Assembly: GCA_946477505.1 (NCBI GenBank)
Contig: CAMKYP010000236.1
Coordinates: 1-6,378, forward strand
Reading direction: 5' to 3'
DNA: 6,378 nucleotides
From: an uncultured Dechloromonas sp.
Lineage (GTDB): Bacteria; Pseudomonadota; Gammaproteobacteria; Burkholderiales; Rhodocyclaceae
In this document: positions 1 to 5,493 of the stretch, piece by piece
Numbering within the stretch: position 1 is the stretch's first letter
How the letters are laid out: the number at the start of each line of letters is the position of its first letter
The notes under the pieces: generated by a model
The model's database searches: none
What the model was told of the DNA's origin: nothing
What the model saw: only the letters and a program-made list of their open reading frames with translations
Position numbers and translations under genes: made by a program

Positions 1-2
1 CC

Positions 3-134
3 CATGCGCGGCGCCACCTCCCCTCGGCAGCCGTGCCCCGCCGCGTGCGCCGGCTCGACCGGCTGCCGCGCAATGCCGCCGGCAAGTTGGAGCGCAGTGC
101 GCTGCGCCGCCTGGCCCAAGAGGCGGCAACATGA
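3..134 (+). CDS. menE: C-terminal end of AMP-forming acyl-CoA ligase, probably o-succinylbenzoate-CoA ligase (partial)
   Basis: Only the last 43 codons and the TGA stop (132-134) are in the window; the gene enters from the left. The frame reads LPRNAAGKLERSALRRL near its end, the signature C-terminal motif of ANL-superfamily adenylating enzymes. The lysine of GKL (codon 84-86) is the residue that family knowledge places in the active site for the adenylation half-reaction. The stop codon overlaps the start of the isochorismate synthase (ATGA, 131-134), so the two are very probably co-transcribed and translationally coupled. That partner makes o-succinylbenzoate-CoA ligase of menaquinone synthesis the best guess. 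A 2,3-dihydroxybenzoate- or salicylate-AMP ligase next to an EntC/PchA-type synthase would look the same in this fragment. The superfamily call is firm; the substrate is inferred from context. Confidence 0.72.
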   Translation, partial: HARRHLPSAAVPRRVRRLDRLPRNAAGKLERSALRRLAQEAAT

Positions 135-1471
135 TCCATACCTTGCTCCGCACCATCGTCTCGTCCGATACCGCCCGCCGGATGCACGAACTGGCCGCCA
201 GCGCACCGGCATCGGCGGCAGTCAGCCTGCACCTTGAACTGCCCGCGATAAGTGACGACTGGCTGGATTGCGTTCCTGCCGGCCAAAATTGGTGGTACCG
301 CGCCCGGCCCCGGCACGGCGAATATCGCCTCGGCATCGGCCATGCCCTATATGTGACGAGCGCCGGCAGCAACCGCTTTTCCGCGCTCGATGCAGCCTTT
401 GCCGGCCTGGCACGGGATTGGCGACGCAACGGACCGGCCTTGGCCTTTGCCGGCTTCGCCTTTGCCGACGACAACCACGCACCGCTCCCCAACGCCTTGC
501 TTGCCATCCCGGCCATCCTGCTCGAATCCGTCGGCGACCGGTGCACGCTGACGCTGAGTGCGCCGGCCGGCCGAATCCGCGAGGCACTGGCCGAATGGCC
601 GCGATGGCTGACCTGCCCGGCAGCGACCGGCACGACGGCTTTCGCACCCGCCGGCCCCGAACAACTCGCCGAACAAGCCTGGAAAGCCCGCGTCACCGCC
701 GCCCTGCGCGATATCGCCGCCGGCCGCATCGACAAGGTCGTGCTCAGCCGCTGCCGGCACATCGAAGGCGACTCGCTCTTTTCCCCCCCGTCCATCCTGG
801 GCACCCTGACTGCCCAGCAGCCCGACAGCGTCATCTACGCGTACAGCAACGGCAAGCAGACTTTCCTCGGCGCAACGCCGGAACGCCTGGTTCTCAAGCA
901 CGGTCGGCAGATTCATGTCGATGCGCTGGCCGGTACAGCCTGGCCCGGATCGCCTGCACTGGCCGACGACAAGAATCGTCACGAACAGTCGCTGGTCGTC
1001 CGCGCCGTGGTCGAGGCACTGGCCCCCCTGTGTGACGGAGCACCGCAGATCGGCCTTCCCGCCGAACACCCGGCCGGTCGCCTGTGGCACTGGCGCAGCG
1101 CTGTCCAGGCCTGTTCCCGGGCATCCAGCAGCCTGTTCGATTTTGTCCGCGCCCTGCACCCGACCCCCGCCGTCGGCGGCTTTCCCGGCGAAGCCGCCCT
1201 GCATTGGCTCAACGCCCATAAGGAACAGCGCCACGGCTGGTACAGCGGCGGTTTCGGCATACTGACTCCGGACGGAGATGGCGATTTTTCCGTCGCCTTG
1301 CGTTCGGCACTCATCGACGGCCGGCATGCCACCCTGCAAGCCGGCGCGGGCATCGTCGCCGGTTCCAACCCCGAGCAGGAACTGGCCGAAACCGAGGCCA
1401 AACTGGGTACTGTGCTGGCTGCACTGGAAGGCGCCCAACCAGCGTGCGCACCAGGTAGCCGCAGCGCCTGA
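131..1471 (+). CDS. menF: Isochorismate synthase (menaquinone-type MenF)
   Basis: 446 aa, a usual length for the family (E. coli MenF is about 430). It converts chorismate to isochorismate in the cytoplasm, the first committed step toward menaquinone. The chorismate-binding domain fills residues ~175-435. Visible landmarks are K202 in DKVVLSR (position of the general base), E251 in GATPERL (position of the general acid), LAGTA at 266-270, E285 in RHEQ and E417/E420 in ELAETEAK (positions of the Mg2+-binding glutamates), H320 in LWH, LHPTPAVGG at 342-350 and GAGIVAGS at 405-412. All expected catalytic positions are filled, so it should be active. The N-terminal ~170 residues are divergent, as is normal. 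The ATG at 131 overlaps the upstream ligase stop as ATGA, which fixes the start by coupling. No further plus-strand gene follows, so it appears to end its operon. EntC, DhbC or PchA-type synthases share these motifs; MenF is favoured by the neighbour and by the GTA form of the motif. Confidence 0.82.
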   Translation: MIHTLLRTIVSSDTARRMHELAASAPASAAVSLHLELPAISDDWLDCVPAGQNWWYRARPRHGEYRLGIGHALYVTSAGSNRFSALDAAFAGLARDWRRNGPALAFAGFAFADDNHAPLPNALLAIPAILLESVGDRCTLTLSAPAGRIREALAEWPRWLTCPAATGTTAFAPAGPEQLAEQAWKARVTAALRDIAAGRIDKVVLSRCRHIEGDSLFSPPSILGTLTAQQPDSVIYAYSNGKQTFLGATPERLVLKHGRQIHVDALAGTAWPGSPALADDKNRHEQSLVVRAVVEALAPLCDGAPQIGLPAEHPAGRLWHWRSAVQACSRASSSLFDFVRALHPTPAVGGFPGEAALHWLNAHKEQRHGWYSGGFGILTPDGDGDFSVALRSALIDGRHATLQAGAGIVAGSNPEQELAETEAKLGTVLAALEGAQPACAPGSRSA

Positions 1472-1478
1472 GCATCGG

Positions 1479-1601
1479 TCACTCCCCGGCCTGCGCGAAC
1501 GGCTCCATCATCCTGCGCTTGGCGGTGATCAGATACTGCGCCTGCCTGCGGGTAGTTCGTTTTGCCTATTGCGCAGGCAGAGCAGGAAAAGTCTTTGCCA
1601 T
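1479..1601 (-). pseudogene. Possible 40-codon mini-gene interrupted by an amber codon
   Basis: Reading leftward from an ATG at 1601, the frame gives MAKTFPALPAQ, a TAG at 1566-1568, then AKRTTRRQAQYLITAKRR and MMEPFAQAGE to a TGA at 1479-1481. The segment after the TAG has strongly G/C third positions, like real genes of this genome, and a basic amphipathic look, which is why I list it. Only a weak GGTGG lies ahead of the ATG, and the DnaA boxes sit just upstream. I recognise no family. It may be a decayed small gene, a start-less remnant, or chance coding bias in GC-rich DNA. Confidence 0.2.
1542..1580. repeat. 9-bp inverted repeat downstream of menF
   Basis: CTGCCTGCG at 1542-1550 is the exact reverse complement of CGCAGGCAG at 1572-1580, with a 21-nt loop. 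It lies about 70 bp past the menF stop, but the loop is long and no T-run follows (AGCAGGAAAAG), so it is a poor intrinsic terminator. It also falls within the broken mini-ORF. Function unknown; possibly a weak transcript hairpin. Confidence 0.3.
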
Positions 1602-1618
1602 GCGCCACCGCACGGCAC

Positions 1619-1664
1619 TTATCCACAGAAAAATCACAGGCTTATCCACACTTACTGTGTATAA
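1619..1664. promoter_or_regulatory. Cluster of three consensus DnaA boxes
   Basis: TTATCCACA occurs at 1619-1627 and again at 1642-1650 on the plus strand. TGTGTATAA at 1656-1664 is the reverse complement of TTATACACA. All three match the DnaA-box consensus TTATNCACA exactly. The first two start 23 bp apart, about two helical turns. The second and third face each other across 5 bp, making a near-perfect dyad (8 of 9 pairs). A degenerate fourth box, TGTGAATTA, lies at 1787-1795. Three perfect boxes in 46 bp of a GC-rich genome is very unlikely to be chance. By family knowledge such clusters mark replication origins, DnaA-titration or DnaA-reactivation sites, or DnaA-regulated promoters. Which of these applies cannot be told from the window; no dnaA, rpmH, parAB or plasmid rep gene is present here. 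Confidence 0.72.
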
Positions 1665-1783
1665 CTCACTCTCCGTCGCGCCTGCTGAAGCGGTTGGCAA
1701 AACGCAGCAGCAGTGAGCCTTGCATTGCCCATTTCAGGAAATAGCCAGGCAGCGGACACCGCGGGAATTTTCAAGCGACAGGC

Positions 1784-1830
1784 TTTTGTGAATTATCAGC
1801 GCCTAAATTAAAAATAAACAAAATTTGCAA
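1784..1830. other. AT-rich tract, candidate duplex-unwinding element or promoter island
   Basis: The core 1804-1830 has only three G/C bases in 27, a sharp contrast with the surrounding GC-rich DNA. It sits about 120 bp to the right of the third DnaA box, with a degenerate box (1787-1795) at its left edge. In bacterial origins an AT-rich unwinding element flanks the DnaA boxes, usually closer than this. AT-rich islands in GC-rich genomes also commonly hold promoters or nucleoid-protein binding sites, so the assignment is open. Confidence 0.4.
1792..1821 (-). promoter_or_regulatory. Possible sigma-70-like promoter pointing left
   Basis: Read on the minus strand, TTGTTT (1821-1816) and GATAAT (1797-1792) are separated by 18 bp. 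The -10 matches 5 of 6 consensus bases and the -35 only 3 of 6. A transcript would run through the DnaA boxes and the broken mini-ORF. The AT-rich context makes such matches easy to find. An opposing plus-strand pair, TTGTGA (1786-1791) and TAAAAA (1809-1814), is about equally good. Confidence 0.2.
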
Positions 1831-1998
1831 ACTGTTGCAGCGCTTGCGATTTCCTGACGTTTTCCCCCATTTTCTGCCCAACATGATGGTCGCCATGCCC
1901 CCTGACGGCAGGGAGGGCTTCGTCGCTGGCACGAAAAGCAGGAACTGTCTGCAGCCAGAGCCAAGCCGGGTACCGAATGAACGGCACCACCGGAACAC

Positions 1999-2020
1999 CC
2001 CGTGCGCGGCTCGCGACGGG
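1999..2020 (-). terminator. GC-rich hairpin downstream of the three-gene minus-strand cluster
   Basis: CCCGT (1999-2003) pairs with ACGGG (2016-2020), and CGCG (2005-2008) with CGCG (2012-2015), around a 3-nt loop with one bulged G at 2004. This gives nine G/C-rich pairs. It lies 38 bp past the stop of the cNMP-binding gene, a sensible place for a terminator. No T-run follows on either strand, so intrinsic termination is doubtful; it may instead protect the 3' end or assist Rho-dependent termination. Confidence 0.3.
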
Positions 2021-2057
2021 TAGCGCAGCGAATATCAGATGAAGGAGTGTGGCGCGC

Positions 2058-2432
2058 TCAGATATCTTCGATCGGCGTCATCAGCTGATTGGCATGGCGC
2101 AGGCGCTCGGCCATCAGACGCATGATCTGCAGTGCGAAATAGGGTGTCTGCTGGACAAGGAACTGGAAGCGTTTTTCGTCGATCTCGACGAATTCGCAAT
2201 CCTCGCTCGCCACCACGGTTGCCGAACGCGGCCCCGGCGAAACGATGCCCATCTCGCCGACAACGCTTCCATGCTGGAGTCTTTCGACGACCCGATTGCC
2301 GACCAGCACCTCGGCACTGCCGATCGACAGCACGTACATCAGATGCCCCTCGTCGCCTTCACGGAAAAGACAGCTCCCCGCGGGAAGCCGGATGATGGTC
2401 GGATTGTGGGAAAACAATTCGCAAAAAATCAT
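2058..2432 (-). CDS. Stand-alone cyclic-nucleotide-binding (CAP_ED) domain protein
   Basis: 124 aa, essentially one cNMP-binding beta-barrel (~residues 5-115) with a short C-terminal helix and no helix-turn-helix, so it is not a complete CRP/FNR regulator. The phosphate-binding cassette is well kept: GEMG at 59-62 followed by RSAT at 69-72 corresponds to the Glu and Arg-Ser that contact the cyclic nucleotide in CRP. A real ligand is therefore likely. Upstream of the barrel, AGSCLFREGDEG (18-29) matches the family's usual GxxxFxxGDxG pattern. There is no signal peptide or membrane segment, so it should be cytoplasmic. It is the last gene of the minus-strand cluster, 25 bp after the phosphatase stop, with a good AAGGA ribosome site 5 nt before the ATG. 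It could be a sensor subunit acting on a partner protein; which partner is unknown. The domain call is secure, the function is not. Confidence 0.9.
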   Translation of the reverse strand: MIFCELFSHNPTIIRLPAGSCLFREGDEGHLMYVLSIGSAEVLVGNRVVERLQHGSVVGEMGIVSPGPRSATVVASEDCEFVEIDEKRFQFLVQQTPYFALQIMRLMAERLRHANQLMTPIEDI

Positions 2433-2437
2433 GACTA

Positions 2438-2442
2438 TCCTT
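2438..2442 (-). promoter_or_regulatory. Ribosome binding site of the cNMP-binding gene
   Basis: AAGGA on the minus strand, 5 nt before the ATG at 2432. It is the clearest Shine-Dalgarno site among the complete genes here and fixes that start codon. It lies in the 25-bp gap after the phosphatase gene, arguing for its own translation initiation within one transcript. Confidence 0.7.
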
Positions 2443-2457
2443 GGTTTGAGTGATTAT

Positions 2458-3213
2458 TCAAGCGGCAGACCTCGCCACACCCCGGGCGGTATGCTCCGCC
2501 AGCCCAGTCGCCACGGCGGCAAAAGCGTCCCGCACCTGCTCGAGCCGGGAAAGCCGGGCAAATGCGGCGTGGACAAGCCACAGCCCGAAATACGTGGCAA
2601 ACCAGGCAAAGATGCAATCGGACAAAAAATGCCCGCCAACCGACATCCTGATCACCCCCATGGCCCCTGCGGCAAGCATGCTCGCCAACAGCCAGCGGCG
2701 GCGAAGGAATGGCGAACCCAGCCACCCCGCCGCCATGATGAAGGCTGTCGTCGCCACATGACCGCTGACGAAGGAGCAATTTTTTTCACACTGATCGCTA
2801 GGCACAAAGGCCGGGGAAAATTGGCGGCTTCCGCCGAATTGTTCTACCTGCGCCGGACGCGCCCGGCCAATATGGTCTTTCAGCCCGGCATCGACCAACA
2901 GTACCGGGCCAAGCAGTGCGCTGCATAAGAGAAAGGCGAACAGCAGGCGCAGCCGGCGAATGATGGCCAGACGGGGAATGAAGGTAGCCAGCCACAAGCA
3001 CAGCAGACTGCCGATCAGGAATCTCCCGAGGTATGGCAGCACACGGTAGGGCAACTCTATCCATCGACTACCCCGATCGGCAAGCCAGGACCAGTCGTTT
3101 CTTGCGAACAGCGAGGAGACGGCCAGATCGAGATCGGGCCAGACGATGAACACGCCGGCCAGAGCGACAAAGCTCGCCAGCCCCCAGTACAGTTCAATAA
3201 CCCTTGAATTCAT
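2458..3213 (-). CDS. PAP2-family membrane phosphatase, lipid A/isoprenyl phosphatase-like
   Basis: 251 aa, several membrane helices (for example ~8-25, 60-80, 88-110, 170-190, 200-218). The three phosphatase signatures are complete: K112-x6-R119-P120; S150-G151-H152 in NCSFVSGH; and R189-x5-H195-x3-D199 in RMSVGGHFLSD. H195 is the expected phosphohistidine nucleophile and H152 the acid. The second motif has Val where the classic form has Pro (PSGH), and the third has Ile-Arg instead of Ser-Arg; both variants occur in membrane lipid phosphatases of LpxE type. Likely substrates are lipid A phosphates, undecaprenyl pyrophosphate or phosphatidylglycerol phosphate, hydrolysed on the periplasmic side. 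Its ATG lies inside the end of the glycosyltransferase gene (20-bp overlap), implying co-transcription and probably coupling. A GAGG lies about 12 nt upstream of the ATG. The C-terminal ~30 residues are hydrophilic. The substrate is an inference. Confidence 0.88.
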   Translation of the reverse strand: MNSRVIELYWGLASFVALAGVFIVWPDLDLAVSSLFARNDWSWLADRGSRWIELPYRVLPYLGRFLIGSLLCLWLATFIPRLAIIRRLRLLFAFLLCSALLGPVLLVDAGLKDHIGRARPAQVEQFGGSRQFSPAFVPSDQCEKNCSFVSGHVATTAFIMAAGWLGSPFLRRRWLLASMLAAGAMGVIRMSVGGHFLSDCIFAWFATYFGLWLVHAAFARLSRLEQVRDAFAAVATGLAEHTARGVARSAA

Positions 3214-4705
3214 GAAGCAGAAAAACCTCGAATGGACGGGGCAAGGCGGAACCGGCCGCCACCCTCAGGGTGGCCAGGTGGCGTACGGCGGAATAACGCC
3301 CGAGCATGGCCGCCTCAGGTGGGTGATCGCTGATCAGGAGTGCATCGCGACCGGGATAACGCCCGAGGTGGGTGGTCAGCTTGAAGTGATCCCCGGCCCT
3401 CCCCTCCGGATTCCAGCTGACAATCTCCGGTTGGAGGTCGCGCAGTTCATAGGCCAGGTGAGCCAGCACGGTCCGGTTATCGGCCAGCAACACGGCCTCC
3501 GGATGGGCTTGGATAAAAGGCCGGAACTGCCGACCCAGCTCGTCCCAGCCGATGGCCCGGATGAAGGGGTTGTAGCGGCCGGGATTCGCCATATCGGCCA
3601 CTTTCAGTAAGCTCGGGGCGTGATAGGCCGCCGCGGCCAAGACGACATTGACGACGACCCCGGCAACGAGTGTCTTATAGCGGTGTTCGCCAACCAGCCA
3701 GCCGGCCATGGCGACCGCCGCCGGTGCCAGGGCAGGCGCCGCCCAATTCGCGTTGGCCCCGCCCATGGCCGCCTGAATGCCGACCACGATGCAGAGCGGC
3801 ATTGCGAAGTACAGCAAAATGCGGTGCGCCGGATTCCGCAACAGCTTGCGCCAACGCCAGAGACCGATCACGACCAAGCTCCCGAAGAGCGGCCCGAAGG
3901 CGAACCATTGCGCCGCCAGAAACCCGGCCAGAGCGCCGATACGGTCGCCGGCCTGGCGTTGCACCGTGATTTCGGCGGTGTGGCGCAGGGTTGGAAAGTC
4001 GTGGGCCACATTCCACGCCAGATTGGGCGCGATCATGGCCAGCGCGACCAGCAAGGCGATCCACGGTCCGCACGACAGCAACCGGGCGCGATAAAAGCAG
4101 CAAAGATGCAGGAAGGCGCCTGCAACGAAGATCAGCATGGTGTATTTGGACAAGAGCCCCAGCCCGACGACCAACCCGAGGGCCAGCCAGTCGAACCACC
4201 GATCGCCGTCGAGCGTCCGCAGGTAGCACCAGATCCCGGCCAGCCAGCACACGGTCAGCAAGGCATCGGTCGACGCGAACAGTCCCAGCCAGGCGTAAAT
4301 GGGCAGCGTCATGACGATCACCGCGGACCACCAGGCCGACCGCCCATCGTAGAGGCGCCGGCCGATCAGGAAGGCGAACCCGGCAGCGAGCGGGTAACAG
4401 AGCATGGCCAGCGCCTTGACACCGAGCAGACCGTCGCCAAACAGGGCAGTCGATACGCGCATGAATACCGCAATGCCCGGCGGCTTGGAAAAATAGCCCC
4501 ATTCCAGATGCTGGCTCCATAGCCAGTACTGCGCCTCATCGACGTACAAAGTGGCCCCGGAGCCGGAAATCGCGAGCAAACGCCACGCCACGATTGACAA
4601 GGAAAGGATCAGCAGCGACAGCAGTCCGGGTATCGGCCTGGTCAATTCGCCAATGGCGGATTGAGGCGCGGGATTTCCAAGCGGAAAAAGACGCAAAGCA
4701 CTCAT
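3194..4705 (-). CDS. Polytopic lipid-linked-sugar glycosyltransferase (ArnT/PMT_2-like, GT39/GT83 type)
   Basis: 503 aa from the chosen ATG. After a short N-terminal tail the first helix is at ~28-46, followed by the hallmark first periplasmic loop with VDEAQYWLWSQHLEWGYFSKPP (54-75, the usual DEAxYW...PP pattern). The acidic D56/E57 correspond to the catalytic/metal-site residues of this family. TDALL (146-150), LLSKYT (184-189) and NWAAP (320-324) are further family marks. About ten or more hydrophobic helices run to ~residue 360, then a soluble periplasmic C-terminal part (~365-503). Such enzymes move a sugar from a polyprenyl phosphate onto lipid A, a protein or another envelope acceptor at the outer face of the inner membrane. 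The frame stays open to 5179, but that would cover the dolP gene, so the start must be nearer: 4705, 4738 or 4792. I choose 4705 because it precedes the first helix by a normal distance; none has a clear ribosome site. First gene of the cluster with the phosphatase and cNMP protein. Confidence 0.87.
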   Translation of the reverse strand: MSALRLFPLGNPAPQSAIGELTRPIPGLLSLLILSLSIVAWRLLAISGSGATLYVDEAQYWLWSQHLEWGYFSKPPGIAVFMRVSTALFGDGLLGVKALAMLCYPLAAGFAFLIGRRLYDGRSAWWSAVIVMTLPIYAWLGLFASTDALLTVCWLAGIWCYLRTLDGDRWFDWLALGLVVGLGLLSKYTMLIFVAGAFLHLCCFYRARLLSCGPWIALLVALAMIAPNLAWNVAHDFPTLRHTAEITVQRQAGDRIGALAGFLAAQWFAFGPLFGSLVVIGLWRWRKLLRNPAHRILLYFAMPLCIVVGIQAAMGGANANWAAPALAPAAVAMAGWLVGEHRYKTLVAGVVVNVVLAAAAYHAPSLLKVADMANPGRYNPFIRAIGWDELGRQFRPFIQAHPEAVLLADNRTVLAHLAYELRDLQPEIVSWNPEGRAGDHFKLTTHLGRYPGRDALLISDHPPEAAMLGRYSAVRHLATLRVAAGSALPRPFEVFLLHEFKGY

Positions 4706-4717
4706 GCACGCAGTTTG

Positions 4718-4736
4718 GCCGGCAAATATTTCCGGC
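4718..4736. repeat. Dyad symmetry in the divergent intergenic region
   Basis: GCCGG (4718-4722) and CCGGC (4732-4736) flank an AT-rich centre, with AA/TT also pairing, giving 7 of 9 symmetric positions in 19 bp. This size and symmetry suit a dimeric regulator's operator. It lies 13 bp upstream of the preferred glycosyltransferase start, but would be coding if the 4738 or 4792 start is used. Chance in GC-rich DNA remains possible. Confidence 0.25.
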
Positions 4737-4796
4737 ATTTGAACAATGGATGACCGGCTGATCGCTATTCGTCCACCTACGGCGCCTGTCATCGAA

Positions 4797-4824
4797 TTGA
4801 CAACAAGCTGGGCGATGCTACGCA
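4797..4824 (+). promoter_or_regulatory. Candidate sigma-70 promoter for dolP
   Basis: A perfect TTGACA -35 (4797-4802) is followed after 16 bp by a weak TACGCA (4819-4824), preceded by TG one base upstream (TGCTACGCA), an extended -10 arrangement. The predicted transcript would begin about 20 nt before the dolP ATG at 4850. The weak -10 keeps confidence moderate. I see no convincing sigma-E site (GGAACTT-type -35), which is what drives dolP in E. coli. Confidence 0.4.
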
Positions 4825-4849
4825 GGGTTACCCTTCCCCAGCCGAAACC

Positions 4850-5476
4850 ATGAACCCATTCCCGGCCAAGCGTTTGTCGATTACCGCACTGATCAGTCTC
4901 CCTCTGCTCGCCGCCTGCGTTCCGGCGCTCATCGCCACCGGTGCTGCCGGCACGGCCATCAGCTACCACGACCGCCGTTCGACCGGCGTCCAGGCCGACG
5001 ACGAAACCTCGGAATGGCGGGGCAGGAACCGCCTTCCGGCGCATCATCGCGACAACGCGAACGTCAACTTCACCGCTTACAACCGCATCCTGCTGGTTTC
5101 CGGAGAAGTCGGCAGCGAACAGGCCCGCCAGGAAATCGGCGACATGGCCGAGCGTATCGACGGCATCCGCAAGGTGCACAACGAACTGGTGATCGCCTCG
5201 CCCTCCTCGCTCGGCTCACGCAGCAACGACGTGTTCATTTCGTCGAAATACAAGGCACGCCTGCTCGACAACGACCGGGTCGCCAGCAACCACATCAAGC
5301 CGGTGACCGAGAACGGCGTGCTGTTTCTGATGGGTATCGTTAACGAACGCGAGGCCGGGGCCGCAGTCGATATCGCGCGCACCACCGCCGGGGTGCGCAA
5401 GGTGGTCAACCTGCTGGAAGTGTTGCCCGATGCCGAGATCCGGCGGATCGACGAAGCCCGCTTCGGCGCCCGCTGA
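4850..5476 (+). CDS. dolP: DolP/YraP-type outer-membrane lipoprotein with two BON domains
   Basis: 208 aa (E. coli DolP is about 191). The N-terminus is a lipoprotein signal with lipobox LAAC, lipidated Cys at 23. The following residues are Val-Pro rather than Asp, which predicts sorting to the outer membrane. After the Cys, the stretch through HDRRSTGVQADDET matches the DolP pattern of DPRS-G-Q-DD. BON domain 1 spans ~47-116 (with NVNFTAYNRILLVSGEV) and BON domain 2 ~124-193 (with SNDVFISSKYKARLL, then PVTENGVLFLMGIVNEREA), the second being closest to the family. DolP binds anionic phospholipids, concentrates at division sites and supports outer-membrane integrity and BAM activity in E. coli. 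No obvious Shine-Dalgarno precedes the ATG; the start is set by the signal peptide. It is transcribed divergently from the glycosyltransferase and converges on the TRAP permease gene 17 bp away. In E. coli the gene follows diaA, a neighbour not visible here. Confidence 0.92.
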   Translation: MNPFPAKRLSITALISLPLLAACVPALIATGAAGTAISYHDRRSTGVQADDETSEWRGRNRLPAHHRDNANVNFTAYNRILLVSGEVGSEQARQEIGDMAERIDGIRKVHNELVIASPSSLGSRSNDVFISSKYKARLLDNDRVASNHIKPVTENGVLFLMGIVNEREAGAAVDIARTTAGVRKVVNLLEVLPDAEIRRIDEARFGAR

Positions 5477-5493
5477 AGCCCTCCCGACGCCCG

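Larger units (their letters stand above)
1472..2057. other. Long gap between convergent genes, no intact gene seen
   Basis: 586 bp separate the menF stop from the stop of the cNMP-binding gene on the other strand, long for a convergent pair in so compact a region. No reading frame here resembles a known protein. The stretch holds a 9-bp inverted repeat (1542-1580), a broken mini-ORF on the minus strand (1479-1601), three DnaA boxes (1619-1664), an AT-rich tract (1784-1830) and a GC-rich hairpin (1999-2020), each listed separately. From about 1560 to 1890 base composition is clearly more AT-rich than the flanking genes. From 1835 to 2057 I see only the hairpin; short frames there have no recognisable content. 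A small RNA gene cannot be excluded by eye. Confidence 0.7.

Noticed and set aside
1091..1135. Apparent loss of the conserved His of the chorismate-enzyme VQHL-type motif in MenF (reads VQA)
   Set aside because: Counting back from LHPTP, the conserved His aligns with H320 in LWH, as in EntC (VWHL); the VQA is a few residues downstream, so nothing is missing.
347..1438. A 363-codon open frame antisense to the isochorismate synthase
   Set aside because: It lies wholly opposite a gene with clear catalytic motifs, has no recognisable domain, and long antisense frames are expected in GC-rich genes.
2042..2453. AAGGAG followed by a GTG-initiated 134-codon frame on the plus strand
   Set aside because: The spacing is only 1 nt, the frame is antisense to the cNMP-binding gene with intact motifs, and its product resembles nothing.
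2245..2928. A 227-codon plus-strand frame spanning the cNMP and PAP2 genes
   Set aside because: It overlaps two motif-bearing genes on the other strand and has low-complexity, domain-free composition.
3620..4522. A 300-codon open frame antisense to the glycosyltransferase
   Set aside because: Its translation is rich in Gln, Arg, Gly and Pro with no domain, the typical look of the reverse strand of a hydrophobic protein gene.
4706..5179. Upstream extension of the glycosyltransferase to 661 residues
   Set aside because: It would run through the start, signal peptide and first BON domain of the well-supported dolP gene on the other strand; the extra residues are not hydrophobic or family-like.
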